DNA of 22,560 bases from Gemmatimonadota bacterium. GTDB taxonomy: Bacteria > GCA-2686955. Where the stretch lies: assembly GCA_002686955.1 (NCBI GenBank), contig NYZA01000244.1:1-22560 (forward strand), in the 5' to 3' direction. The notes beneath the pieces are model-generated. The model was given only the letters and a program-made list of their open reading frames with translations, was not told the DNA's origin and ran no database searches. A program made the translations under genes and the position numbers. This document shows positions 13,710 to 22,473 of the stretch, in pieces (position 1 is the first letter of the stretch; every line of letters begins with the position of its first letter).

Positions 13710-15140
13710 CCAGCCTGTGATATTCGACGCAATTCCGCGGGCTCCGGTGCCGGGGTCTACCAAACCGACGGCAATCTGGTCGTGCGAGAGTGCAGGATTG
13801 CCGGAAATGTCGGAATGGGACTCCGCAAGATCGGCGGATCGTTGGCTATTGAATCAACTACGATCTGGGAGAACTCCGACCCACCCTGGCCGCACATCGA
13901 CTGCGGTGGCCTTTGTGTCGATTACGTGGACGTCGACATCAGCAACAGTATCATCTGGAACCATGAAGCCGAGACAATCAGTGACTGGGGATCGACACTC
14001 GATATCGAATGGTGCGACATTTCCGGTGGCTGGCCGGGGGACGGGAATATAGACGCTGATCCCCTCTTCTGCAACGAGCCCTGTACGCCCACCGATCTGA
14101 GCCTGTCGCGCCTCTCGCCCTGTCGAAATGCGGGAAGGAACGGCGCCGACATCGGAGCCGGGGGGATGGGCTGCGAGGAGCCGTACGTCCATACGGCACG
14201 AACGATCCATGTGCCCTCCGATCAGGCCACGATCGCCGATGCCATCGACGCAGGCTGCGAAGGCGACACCGTGCTCATTGCTGCGGGCGCCTACTTCGAG
14301 GGCGATCTCGAATTCCAGCGACGGAACATCGTCGTGCGGGGCGAGAAGATGCCGCGCGGCATCGACGACGACGAAGTAGCGGTTGTCGACGCGCGTGACC
14401 ACGGTTACGGATTCCGTTTCATGCTCGACGAAGGGTCCGACACCGAGCTTTCGAGGCTCGTGATCGCCAATGCTCGAGGACGAGGCATCGTAGCCGCGGT
14501 GCCGGCGGCGCCCACTATCGAAAACTGCATCGTGAGGGGGAACCGTGGTGGAGGCATCGAATGTCAAGGCGCTTCCGAGATCCGCGGCTGCATTGTCACC
14601 GGCAATTCGGCCGATGCGGGCGGTGGGATCTCGATACCGCTGTGGGAGGCTCGGCCTCAGATCATCAACTGCGTAATCGAAAACAATGTTGCATCGGTCG
14701 GCGGTGGCCTTTACATATCTCAGTCGGAGGATGGACTGGTCGAGAATTGCGTCATTCGTGGGAACGTCGCGACGGCAGGCTCCAACGGTGGCGGGGGCGG
14801 TTTCTTCGGTGCCCATTGGTACACCTTCGACGTCGCGAACTCGATAATCTGGGACAATTCGCCCAATCAGATCGGTGTCTTCGATTCGGTCGCCGTGGCA
14901 ATCTCCCACTCAAACGTCATGGGCGGTTGGCCAGGCGAAGGGAATATCGATGCCGATCCGCTCTTTGCGACCTGGCACGGGCGCCCCAGCGTGCTGCGGC
15001 CCGCATCGCCCTGCATCGATTCCGGCGATCCGATGTCGGGTTCCGACGGCATCGATTGGCCGCCGCGTTACGACAACGACCCAGCACGAGCCGACATGGG
15101 CGCCTATGGGGGGCCGGGAGCGGACATCTGGCTGCCCTGA
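13710..15140 (+). pseudogene. 5'-truncated right-handed beta-helix protein
   Basis: Beta-helix (pectate-lyase-like/DUF1565-type) coding sequence with no proper beginning. Homologous-looking helix rungs (DIRRNSAGSGAGVYQTDGN) run in frame back to about 13713, but an in-frame TGA stands at 13707 and the first usable start is GTG 13782. A protein from there (452 aa) would lack a signal peptide, although relatives are secreted. The frame holds the end of one beta-helix module (to about 14190, closing with SPCRNAGRNGADIGAG) followed by a new module starting HVPSDQATIADAIDAGCEGD and ending ADMGAYGGPGADIWLP. Both contain GGWPG(D/E)GNIDADPLF (14025-14069 and 14922-14966). It ends 9 bp from the convergent subtilase gene. 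It is either a decayed gene or, less likely, expressed from GTG 13782 as a cytoplasmic fragment. Confidence 0.6.
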
Positions 15141-15149
15141 CCGGCCTCG

Positions 15150-17918
15150 TCAATCCCTGGAAACCACCTCCACATCGACCGCGTCGAAATCGTAAGGAGT
15201 GCTCGGGTGGACGCCGACCGTATTCTCGACCGTGTAGGCCCCTTCCGGTGCGGCCAATGGAACGGTGAGCCCCACCCCTCGCGTGCCCGACTGCCCGGCG
15301 GGGATATCGATATCGTTCGCCAGGACCAACAGTCCTTCACCGACCGGACCCGATATCCGCAGCCACACATCGACGGTTTGCGGCTGGGCCGTGTTGTTCG
15401 AGACATTCAGCTCCCACTCGACGAATTCGCCGGCGGTAACCGTCGCGGGTGCTCCAAGCGCGGCGATGGAAACATCGGGTAGGGTGCTGTCCACGACCAT
15501 GTCGTCGATGTGCCAGCCTTCTTCGGTCACGTAGCCGTCGGTACCGAAGCGGAAGCGCAGATAAGCCTCACCGGCGAAGGCGGAAAGATCGAAGCTCTCC
15601 TCTCGCCAGTCATGGGTACCACTGAAACAGGGTGTTCCCGGGTCGAAGGGCGAGGCCGGGTTGTCGACGATTGTGTACGGATAACCACCATCGGGAGTGA
15701 TCTGCGCGAAGTCGACCCCGTTGGTCGAGATCTCGACGATGCCCCCATCCCAGGCTGTGGTAGCCGTCTCGATTTCAGCGTCCATCCAATGCCAAAAGCT
15801 CAAGATGCTGCCCGGCCGCAGATCGAGGCAGTGTGTTACCAGGCCCGCGTCCACCAGATCGCTGTAGTCGCCGGGGCCATCAGCGCCACACTTCCAGGAA
15901 GTGTCGCCCCCAGGTGTGTGGTTTCTCTCTTGCGACAGATGCCATTCATCGAGATAGCTCGGGGTGACGGCGGCATGCGTCCATCCGTTCTCGCCCGATT
16001 CCATGTCGTCGACCTCGAGGTCGAGCAACGTTATATCGCCGCTGGCAACCTGGTTTGCGACGACGGTGATTTGGCGTCCCCCAGGGAGCAATCCGCACGA
16101 GCTGGCCCCGAGCTGATAGGTGGAGTCCGCCGGCACGTCGTCGATTCGGTAGGCACCCAAACCGTCCGTCGTGGTCGCCTCGATCGGTGTGTTCAGCACG
16201 GCGACATCCGCACCCACCAAAGGCACGCCGCCGATATCGCGCACGACTCCAGCGATGCTCCCGGTCGGAACCGGATCGAGGTCGACGAGCATTTGCAATG
16301 TGTCGCTCGGCGCGATATTCACCTGGAAGGCCGCGGGCGCATAGCCGAAGTAGGTGGTCTCGATATCGAAGGTGGAATCGGCGGGGAGCGGCAAGACGAA
16401 AAGACCGTCCTCGTCCGCGCGCGTTTGGCGCGGCGTTCCGAGCACCTGGATGCCGGCGGGAAGCGGATCGGCCGTCTCGGAATCCTGTACGAGACCGGAG
16501 AGTGTTCCGAACCCATTGGTGGCGGCGATGAAAGCCGCGTATAGATCGATGATGCCGTTGCCGTAGGTGTTGTCCTCACCTGGGGAGCCGGCGTCGCGAG
16601 CGGTCTCGATCAGAATCGTCTTGACCGTCTCGGGGTCCAGGCTCGGGTTCACCTCTTTCAGGAGCGCGACGGCTCCCGCCACGTGGGGTGCCGCCATCGA
16701 GGTGCCGGAGAGCAGCCCGTAGCCGGATGGCATCGTGGATCGCACATCGTCGCCGGGAGCAGTCGCCTCAGGCTTGATCGTCACGTGGTCGCAATAGGAC
16801 GGGCCGCGGGAGGAGAACGACGCGATCGATTCGTTGCTCTGCAGAGCACCGGTGGCGAAGATATTAACCGGTGTCGTCGCGCGGTTTTTCGGTGATGTGA
16901 TCGACTCCGGACTCGGGCCGGAATTGCCCGCGCTGAAGACGACGGCGGCACCGGCGGCCTCTGCATTGTCGATCGCTTCGAGTAGCGTGTTTTGGCACCT
17001 GGGCTGCAGATCGGTCCACGAATTGCTGATCACATCGGGATGGTCGGGCGTGCCCGGATCACCGTCCGGATCGGCTGCCCATTCGAAGGCCTGAAGCGTC
17101 TTCGAGATGAAATCCCCCGAGCCGCCGATCGTGAGTGCCGCGATCCACTGCGCGCCCGGTGCAACACCCACTGTGTCGCCGACTTCCGAAGCGACCATGG
17201 TCCCCATCGTGTGGGTTCCGTGGTAGCTGTCGTCGATTGGGAAGCTCGATCCCGTGCTGGGATCGAACCAATGGTGTTGCCAGTCGCCACCCTCGGCACC
17301 GCGCCACTTGTCCTGCAGCGCCGGATGCGTTCCCTCCACACCGGTGTCGAGGTTGCAGACGACCCGGCCGGCACCGAAGTAGCCCATCGCCCAGACCTCG
17401 GGAGCGCGAATCATGTCGATCCCCCATTCGCGGGCCTGAATGCTCGGGGCGTCGAAGTGCATCTCGACCGGCTCTTCGAGGGCGACGCGGGAATCCTCCA
17501 CGATTTCGCTCACGCCGAGAGCGCCGGCCGCTCCGCGAATGGCTTCAGCGGTGGCTTCGAAGGCGATCGCGTTGACGATCCAAAGGGGCGTGATCTCGCC
17601 TACCAAGCCCTCGAGCGCCGCTCGCCGCAGCTCGCGAAAGAGAGGGCCTTGGCTGCGGGCGGCGGCGATTTGCAACTCACAAACGACCTTCTCGTGCCGT
17701 TCCGCCGGGCTCCACCCTTCTACGTAGAGCCTGCGTGCGAGAGCCGGCGCATCGGGTCGATCGTCGAGTGTCGCGATCACGCGGAACTCGGTATTCGGCG
17801 ATGCAGCGCGCAGCCGCATCTCCAGATCGGGGTCGAGATCGCCCGCCCAAGCGGGAGGCGACACGAGGTTCATGGCTGCGATCAGAGCGGCGAAGGCTGG
17901 GGTGGAACCGAGTTTCAT
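15150..17918 (-). CDS. secreted subtilisin-like (S8) serine protease, multidomain
   Basis: A 922-aa exported protease. ATG 17918 is chosen because it starts the signal peptide (to about PPAWA-GD, residue 25) and has GGGAGG four nt upstream. An inhibitor-like prodomain (about 40-150) precedes the S8 catalytic domain (about 160-465) with the full triad: Asp191 (VVCNLDTG), His233 (SYHGTHTMGTMVAS), Ser407 (LSGTSMAAPHVAGA), plus oxyanion Asn332 (SAGNSG). After it come two carboxypeptidase-regulatory-like Ig domains (about 472-633), an M6/MAM-like jelly-roll (about 637-812, DDMESGENGW...WHIDDMVVD), and a CARDB-like Ig domain (about 813-922). No FlgD/sorting tail is present. It probably degrades extracellular protein after autoprocessing. 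It lies 109 bp downstream of lgt on the same strand, and converges with the beta-helix remnant 9 bp away; no terminator is visible there. Confidence 0.93.
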   Translation of the reverse strand: MKLGSTPAFAALIAAMNLVSPPAWAGDLDPDLEMRLRAASPNTEFRVIATLDDRPDAPALARRLYVEGWSPAERHEKVVCELQIAAARSQGPLFRELRRAALEGLVGEITPLWIVNAIAFEATAEAIRGAAGALGVSEIVEDSRVALEEPVEMHFDAPSIQAREWGIDMIRAPEVWAMGYFGAGRVVCNLDTGVEGTHPALQDKWRGAEGGDWQHHWFDPSTGSSFPIDDSYHGTHTMGTMVASEVGDTVGVAPGAQWIAALTIGGSGDFISKTLQAFEWAADPDGDPGTPDHPDVISNSWTDLQPRCQNTLLEAIDNAEAAGAAVVFSAGNSGPSPESITSPKNRATTPVNIFATGALQSNESIASFSSRGPSYCDHVTIKPEATAPGDDVRSTMPSGYGLLSGTSMAAPHVAGAVALLKEVNPSLDPETVKTILIETARDAGSPGEDNTYGNGIIDLYAAFIAATNGFGTLSGLVQDSETADPLPAGIQVLGTPRQTRADEDGLFVLPLPADSTFDIETTYFGYAPAAFQVNIAPSDTLQMLVDLDPVPTGSIAGVVRDIGGVPLVGADVAVLNTPIEATTTDGLGAYRIDDVPADSTYQLGASSCGLLPGGRQITVVANQVASGDITLLDLEVDDMESGENGWTHAAVTPSYLDEWHLSQERNHTPGGDTSWKCGADGPGDYSDLVDAGLVTHCLDLRPGSILSFWHWMDAEIETATTAWDGGIVEISTNGVDFAQITPDGGYPYTIVDNPASPFDPGTPCFSGTHDWREESFDLSAFAGEAYLRFRFGTDGYVTEEGWHIDDMVVDSTLPDVSIAALGAPATVTAGEFVEWELNVSNNTAQPQTVDVWLRISGPVGEGLLVLANDIDIPAGQSGTRGVGLTVPLAAPEGAYTVENTVGVHPSTPYDFDAVDVEVVSRD

Positions 17919-18027
17919 GCTGCCTCCCAGGGTTCGGGTGGAGTAAGAACCGCCTATTTTCAGCCTAAGCCGGTTTTTGGACGTGCGCGTCGATATCGCC
18001 CTCGGTCGCGGGCTCACCCGTGGATTG

Positions 18028-18816
18028 TCACTCCGCGGACCGCGGCCACAGCACGAGCCCGATCCCGACCGCCATCAGACCCACGCTGAAAAGCTGCGCC
18101 GCGGTGAGCGGCCCGAGCGCCGGCTCGTTCAAGCGCCAGGATTCGATGACGATTCGCTCCAGCGCCATGGCACACATCCCCAGGCCCAGCATGCGACCAG
18201 CTGGGGGGCGGCGGAGGCGCAGGGGCCACACAAGGGCAAAGAGAGCCCAGCTAAGGACGATTTCGAATAAAGGGGTGTTGAGGACCGGAGCGCCGGGTGT
18301 CAGACCGAGGCCGATGAGAGCGGGGTGGCGGTGCGGGGGCACGAGAGCGTCGGGGATCGAGACCGCGAAGGGGAAGGGGAGGGAGGAGGGGGGGCCGTAG
18401 TCGCCGTCCCCCGCGAGCAGACAGCCGACGCGGCCGAATCCGTAGCCGAGCAGGAGCACGGGGAAGATCATATCGGCGATCCGCAAGGGGCTCTCGTTGC
18501 GGCGGCGAACGATCCAGATCACGGCCAGTGCGCCTCCGATCGCGCCGCCGTAGAAAACAAGGCCGCTACCGGAAAGAAGGCCGCCGAGTGGATCTTCGAG
18601 GAACTCCTGCCATTTTTCCGCCACCGACCAGATACGGGCGCCGACGATTCCGCCGATCACCGCGGCCATCAGCGCTGAATCGGCGAGACCGGGATCGCGC
18701 CCGGTCCGCTCCAACTCCTTTCGAAAGAGGTGCCCGCAAGAGAGAAAAGCAACCGCGAGCATGAAGCCGTAGGCGTAGATATTGAGCGGGCCGATGGAGA
18801 GCAGGATCGGATACAC
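18028..18816 (-). CDS. lgt: prolipoprotein diacylglyceryl transferase
   Basis: Lgt moves a diacylglyceryl group from phosphatidylglycerol to the lipobox Cys of prolipoproteins in the inner membrane, the first step of lipoprotein maturation. The 262-aa protein has about seven hydrophobic segments and the family landmarks: MYPILLSIGPLNIYAYG N-terminus, SGLVFYGGAIGG (84-95; Tyr stands where E. coli has a His), the signature GRVGCLLAGDGDYG (128-141), NTPLFEIVLS, and a C-terminal ERIVIESWRLNE followed by LTAAQLFS. The signature has Cys/Asp where E. coli has Asn/Glu, a variant seen in other phyla. The start is GTG 18816 with GGAG seven nt upstream, inside a palindrome. A client, the PD40 lipoprotein, is encoded elsewhere in this window. 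The subtilase follows in the same orientation. Confidence 0.92.
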   Translation of the reverse strand: MYPILLSIGPLNIYAYGFMLAVAFLSCGHLFRKELERTGRDPGLADSALMAAVIGGIVGARIWSVAEKWQEFLEDPLGGLLSGSGLVFYGGAIGGALAVIWIVRRRNESPLRIADMIFPVLLLGYGFGRVGCLLAGDGDYGPPSSLPFPFAVSIPDALVPPHRHPALIGLGLTPGAPVLNTPLFEIVLSWALFALVWPLRLRRPPAGRMLGLGMCAMALERIVIESWRLNEPALGPLTAAQLFSVGLMAVGIGLVLWPRSAE

Positions 18817-18830
18817 GCGGATCTCCGCGT
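18815..18830 (-). promoter_or_regulatory. palindrome covering the lgt ribosome-binding site
   Basis: ACGCGGATCTCCGCGT is a perfect 16-nt dyad. Read on the minus strand it contains the GGAG Shine-Dalgarno and runs into the GTG start of lgt. As RNA it could fold as a 6-bp stem with a 4-nt loop and partly hide the ribosome-binding site. Functional relevance is not shown; it may be chance in GC-rich DNA. Confidence 0.3.
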
Positions 18831-18893
18831 TGAGGGTGGTGTGAAGGCCTGGACGTTATCGGTCCAATGTAGAGATCGCAAGTCGAGTCAGAG

Positions 18894-19012
18894 CCCAGGA
18901 TCCGCCACCTAATGCGTGCCCGAGCCTTGCGAAACTCGCTAGTTATTCTTGCGCGGACCCCCTAAGCCCAAGAGGCGCATGGCGAAGCACGTATTAGGTG
19001 GTGGATCCTGGG
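18894..19012. repeat. 26-nt inverted repeat flanking a 67-nt centre
   Basis: The arm at 18894-18919 (begins CCCAGGATCC, ends AATGCGTGC) and the arm at 18987-19012 are reverse complements over 26 nt with two mismatches. The right arm overlaps the last codons and TAA of fadH; the left arm lies toward lgt. The centre holds a 17-mer that recurs in inverted orientation at 22421-22437. The structure could act as a transcription terminator or barrier for fadH, or be a short mobile/REP-like element. No transposase is nearby. Confidence 0.7.
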
Positions 19013-21018
19013 AGCCGCGCGGCCAGTCGGCAGCCCTGCTCTATCGCTCTCTTTGCGTCGAGGCCCGCGGCTCCTTCCGCGCCCCCGATCAGATGCACCC
19101 TTTGGCCGGCTAGGCGATCGGCGAGCTCGCGGCACGGCTCCTGGCCGGCGCAGATGACGACGGTATCAACTTCGAGAACTCGCTCTTCGCCCGCGACGAC
19201 GATATGCAATCCAGCGTCGTCGATTTTCCGGTAGCCGACGCCATTCAGCATCCGCACTCCCCGCCGTTGGAGAATCGAGCGGTGGACCCATCCGGTGGTT
19301 CGCCCGAGGTCATTGCCTAGCTTCGTTGGCTTCCGCTGCAAGAGGTATACTCTTCTCGGGCTTTCTCGGACCACCGACTCGATCAGTCCGGCTCGCGCCC
19401 CTCCGCTCATATCGATGCCCCACGTGCGCATGAATGCGGCCACGTCGCGGTCTGCATCATCGCCCGGATCGCTGAGGAGTGTCGCGATGTCGAATCCGAT
19501 CCCTCCCGCACCGATGATCGCTACGGCATTCCCGACTTCGGCGCCTTGCAACACTTCACGATACCCGAGAGCCTTGGCATGATCGATCCCCTCGATCTCG
19601 GGTATTCGGGGCGCGACACCGGTGGCGACGACTATGTGGTCGAAGGAGCCCGCGACGAGCCTATCCGCGCCGACGCGGGTTTCAAGGCAAAGCCGGACCT
19701 CGGTCATCTCGAGCCGTCCGCGGAAGTAACGTAACGTCTCCCCGAGTTCGGACTTCCCGGGGATCTTGATAGCCAGGTTGAGCTGACCACCGATCTTGCT
19801 CGCCGCCTCGAAGAGGGTAACTCTATGTCCCCTCTCCGCGGCGACGACGGCGAACGAGAGGCCCGCCGGCCCGGCGCCCACCACCGCGATCTCTTTCGGC
19901 AAGTCGGTTGGACGATAGTGCAGCTCAGTTTCGTGGCAAGCGCGTGGATTAACCAAGCACGAAGCCTCCTTCATTTCAAAAGTGTGATCCAGGCAAGCCT
20001 GATTGCACGCGATGCAAGTGTTGATCTCATTCGCGCGCCCCTCGGCGGCCTTGCGAACGAACTCCGCATCGGCCAGCAGAGGGCGGGCGAGAGAGACCAT
20101 GTCGGCTTCGCCCTTGGAGAGCACTGCTTCCGCCACGGACGGGTCGTTGATCCGATTCGAGGCGATAACCGGCAGCCCAAGCTTGCGCCTCAGCCGTCCG
20201 GTGGCCCAAGCAAACGCAGCCCGCGGCACCATCGCCGCGATGGTCGGGATGCGCGCTTCATGCCATCCGATCCCAGTATTGATCATGGTCGCGCCGGCCG
20301 CTTCGATTGCACGGCCCAGTCGGACGACCTCGTCCCAACTGCTCCCCCCTTCGACTAGATCGAGCACCGAGAGACGGAATATGAGGATGAAGCGCTCGCC
20401 GACCGCCGCGCGCACCCGCGTCATAAGTTCAACTGGCAGACGGATCCTGTTTTCGAAAACCCCTCCCCAGGCATCGTCGCGACGATTGGTTCGCGCTGCG
20501 ATGAACTGGTTGATGAAATAGCCCTCGGAACCCATGATCTCGATACCGTCGTAGCCGGCGTCCTGGGCGAGCTTCGCGGTGGAGACAAAATCGCTGATCT
20601 GCTTCTCGATGCCTTCTTCGTCAAGGGCGGTCGGTTTGAAGGGGTTGATCGGAGAGCGAATCGCCGACGGACCGACCGCTCCGCCGCCGTAGCGGTAGCG
20701 CCCAGCGTGCAGAATCTGCAGGCAGATTCTGCCACCTTCCTCGTGGACCGCGTTTGTCACAACCTTATGTGCATCTGCCTCCTCAATCGTCGTCATCTTC
20801 GCCGATCCCGGGAACATCGCTCCCTCCTCGTTCGGAGCGAAACCGCCCGTCACGATCAGCGCGACGCCGCCGCGGACACGCTCCGCATAGAACACGCCCA
20901 GCCTTTCGAGACCGCCCTCCGCCTCTTCCAGATTGGTGTGCATCGAACCCATTACCGTTCGATTCGGGAGAACGGCGAAGCCGAGATCGAGAGGCGAAAG
21001 CAGCAGGGGGAAGGACAT
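18994..21018 (-). CDS. fadH: NADPH-dependent 2,4-dienoyl-CoA reductase
   Basis: FadH reduces 2,4-dienoyl-CoA esters during beta-oxidation of unsaturated fatty acids, using NADPH, FAD, a 4Fe-4S cluster and FMN. The 674 aa match E. coli FadH (672). An N-terminal old-yellow-enzyme TIM barrel (1-335) has LPNRTVMGSMHTNLE and catalytic Tyr167 (SEGYFINQF) and His253 (GWHEARIP). Cluster cysteines are Cys335, 338, 342 and 354 (CIACNQACLD...SCLVNPRACHE). The FAD domain has VVGAGPAGLSFA (380-391) and the NADPH domain VAIIGAGGIGFDIA. ATG 21018 gives the expected N-terminus, though the Shine-Dalgarno is weak. It follows the glycosyltransferase by 15 bp, so the two are co-transcribed although functionally unrelated on the face of it. 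The last codons (PGSTT) and TAA lie in an inverted repeat arm. A related enoate reductase specificity cannot be excluded. Confidence 0.93.
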   Translation of the reverse strand: MSFPLLLSPLDLGFAVLPNRTVMGSMHTNLEEAEGGLERLGVFYAERVRGGVALIVTGGFAPNEEGAMFPGSAKMTTIEEADAHKVVTNAVHEEGGRICLQILHAGRYRYGGGAVGPSAIRSPINPFKPTALDEEGIEKQISDFVSTAKLAQDAGYDGIEIMGSEGYFINQFIAARTNRRDDAWGGVFENRIRLPVELMTRVRAAVGERFILIFRLSVLDLVEGGSSWDEVVRLGRAIEAAGATMINTGIGWHEARIPTIAAMVPRAAFAWATGRLRRKLGLPVIASNRINDPSVAEAVLSKGEADMVSLARPLLADAEFVRKAAEGRANEINTCIACNQACLDHTFEMKEASCLVNPRACHETELHYRPTDLPKEIAVVGAGPAGLSFAVVAAERGHRVTLFEAASKIGGQLNLAIKIPGKSELGETLRYFRGRLEMTEVRLCLETRVGADRLVAGSFDHIVVATGVAPRIPEIEGIDHAKALGYREVLQGAEVGNAVAIIGAGGIGFDIATLLSDPGDDADRDVAAFMRTWGIDMSGGARAGLIESVVRESPRRVYLLQRKPTKLGNDLGRTTGWVHRSILQRRGVRMLNGVGYRKIDDAGLHIVVAGEERVLEVDTVVICAGQEPCRELADRLAGQRVHLIGGAEGAAGLDAKRAIEQGCRLAARLPGSTT

Positions 21019-21033
21019 GTCCGCCGGCGCGGC

Positions 21034-22305
21034 CTATCCTACGATGCCGAAGGCATTGTATAGCAAGATGCGCAGCTTATTGCGCAGCATTCGATATGAG
21101 AAGTGCTTCAGTGCAAGCTGGAAGTTCGTCTCTCCCCCGTGCTTGGCGTAGTCGGGATCGTCCATCAGGCGCCTGGCCTGCTCGACCGTATCGTCGGTGA
21201 TGAAATCATCGAAAACGACGACTTCGAAGCCCTTAGTTCTGATGTCGGTCTCGTAGATCGTGTAGTTGTTCACGACGATCGGTTTGCGAAAATACACGGC
21301 CTCGAGAAATGCGTTGCCGAATCCCTCGAAGAGGGAAGGATAGGTGACAAGGTCGGCGAATGGGTAGACATCCCACAGGCTGTAGATCTTCTTGCCGTCG
21401 GCGTTGGTCCTTCTGACTTCGTCGAAGTGTTGCTCCGCAAAAAGGATGTTCACGCCGAGCAGTCCGGCGTAGCTGACGACACGATCGACGTAGCCCACAT
21501 CGTCGTCACCGGTGGCATGGGAGATGACCAGGCGCGCCTTCATGTCCAGTCGGCTGATGAGCTCGACCGCATGTTCGATCCCTTTTCGTTGGACCACCCG
21601 CGTCGGCTGCAAGATCAGCCGCTCATCTGGATCGAGGCCGAGTGTTTGGCGAATATCGGTCGTGTAATCGTCGGGTTCGGGCGGATCGATCTCGTAGTTC
21701 ATGACGTTTGGGATAATAGTAGACGATAGGCCCCGCCTACGCGCCAGCTGGTATCTGGCCGACGAGTTGATAACCACATGCTGAACCGTGCTCAGGGTCG
21801 GCGGGAACGCCATCGTGAGGTAGTCACAGACCGAATTCACCAGGTACGGTTTCCGTTCCCAGTAGAAATCGTGGTGATGGGCGATTGTCTGGATTCCGCG
21901 CTCGGCGATCAGCTCGGTCAGGGCGATCGTGAGTGGGATGTTCAGCGGATAACAGAAGAGATTCTGGGGAATCAGAAGATCGATCGAGAATTCGTCGACG
22001 AAACGCTTGACATGGCCGTAGAAGAACTCCGTTTTCTCCTTGATCCAAAGCGTGTCCTCGTGACGGCGATCGGTGAACGCCCAAAAATGCCGGTGCTTTC
22101 CCACGATCTCAGAATGCTGGAAATGCGCATCTTCGACCACCATCGACACCTTCGCCGGCCGATCGGATTCGCCCGAGAAGTAGAAGCATCTGTGCCCCAG
22201 ATCCTCCAGGACTTCCGCCCATTTGGCCGTCTCGAGCGAGACGCCGTCGGTTCCGCAGAATCGGAACGAGATGAAGCCGATGTTGAGCGATCTGTCCTGT
22301 GCCAT
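21034..22305 (-). CDS. GT4-family glycosyltransferase
   Basis: A 423-aa GT-B glycosyltransferase of family 4 (group 1), cytoplasmic or membrane-associated, transferring a sugar from a nucleotide-sugar donor. The N-terminal Rossmann domain begins NIGFISFRFCGTDGVSLET, where GTDGVS is the glycine-rich acceptor loop. An HHHDF motif (143-147) follows, then the C-terminal donor domain with PTRVVQRKGIEHAVEL (Arg236, Lys241 as phosphate-binding residues) and the EX7E motif in SLFEGFGNAFLEAV (Glu337, Glu345). ATG 22305 is chosen over the longer frame to 22464, which runs into repeat sequence; an AAGGGG stretch lies upstream. There is no signal peptide. Donor and acceptor cannot be told from sequence; retaining chemistry is expected for GT4. 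It is the first gene of a pair with fadH (15-bp gap). Confidence 0.88.
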   Translation of the reverse strand: MAQDRSLNIGFISFRFCGTDGVSLETAKWAEVLEDLGHRCFYFSGESDRPAKVSMVVEDAHFQHSEIVGKHRHFWAFTDRRHEDTLWIKEKTEFFYGHVKRFVDEFSIDLLIPQNLFCYPLNIPLTIALTELIAERGIQTIAHHHDFYWERKPYLVNSVCDYLTMAFPPTLSTVQHVVINSSARYQLARRRGLSSTIIPNVMNYEIDPPEPDDYTTDIRQTLGLDPDERLILQPTRVVQRKGIEHAVELISRLDMKARLVISHATGDDDVGYVDRVVSYAGLLGVNILFAEQHFDEVRRTNADGKKIYSLWDVYPFADLVTYPSLFEGFGNAFLEAVYFRKPIVVNNYTIYETDIRTKGFEVVVFDDFITDDTVEQARRLMDDPDYAKHGGETNFQLALKHFSYRMLRNKLRILLYNAFGIVG

Positions 22306-22410
22306 CGATGAGTGCCCCTTTCTGGGCTGCAGGAACGTGTATCGAGAGGACGGGAGTCCATCATATACGCCGAGGGCGATACGTGGGGCGGCTGTCGCGC
22401 TATGCTCGCA

Positions 22411-22437
22411 CGGACCCTCAGGGTCCGCGCAAGAATA
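22411..22437. repeat. palindrome plus 17-mer shared with the fadH/lgt spacer
   Basis: CGGACCCTCAGGGTCCG (22411-22427) is a perfect 8-bp dyad around one base. Overlapping it, GGGTCCGCGCAAGAATA (22421-22437) recurs exactly on the opposite strand at 18944-18960 in the centre of the other repeat structure. Two exact 17-mers 3.5 kb apart in non-coding DNA point to a dispersed repeat family. Confidence 0.6.
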
Positions 22438-22473
22438 GCTTGTCATTTGGCATCCCATCTGCACCTCATCTCC

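Noticed and set aside
13854-14909. 351-aa minus-strand open frame opposite the beta-helix sequence
   Set aside because: The plus strand shows clear beta-helix repeats; the antisense frame shows no family features.
22360-22388. Possible promoter for the glycosyltransferase with TATGAT on the minus strand
   Set aside because: A TATGAT -10-like box exists (22360-22365), but no -35-like hexamer is found at 16-18 nt spacing.
22306-22464. N-terminal extension of the glycosyltransferase to 22464
   Set aside because: The extra 53 residues are encoded by palindromic repeat DNA and precede the natural GT4 start (NIGFISF); ATG 22305 fits better.
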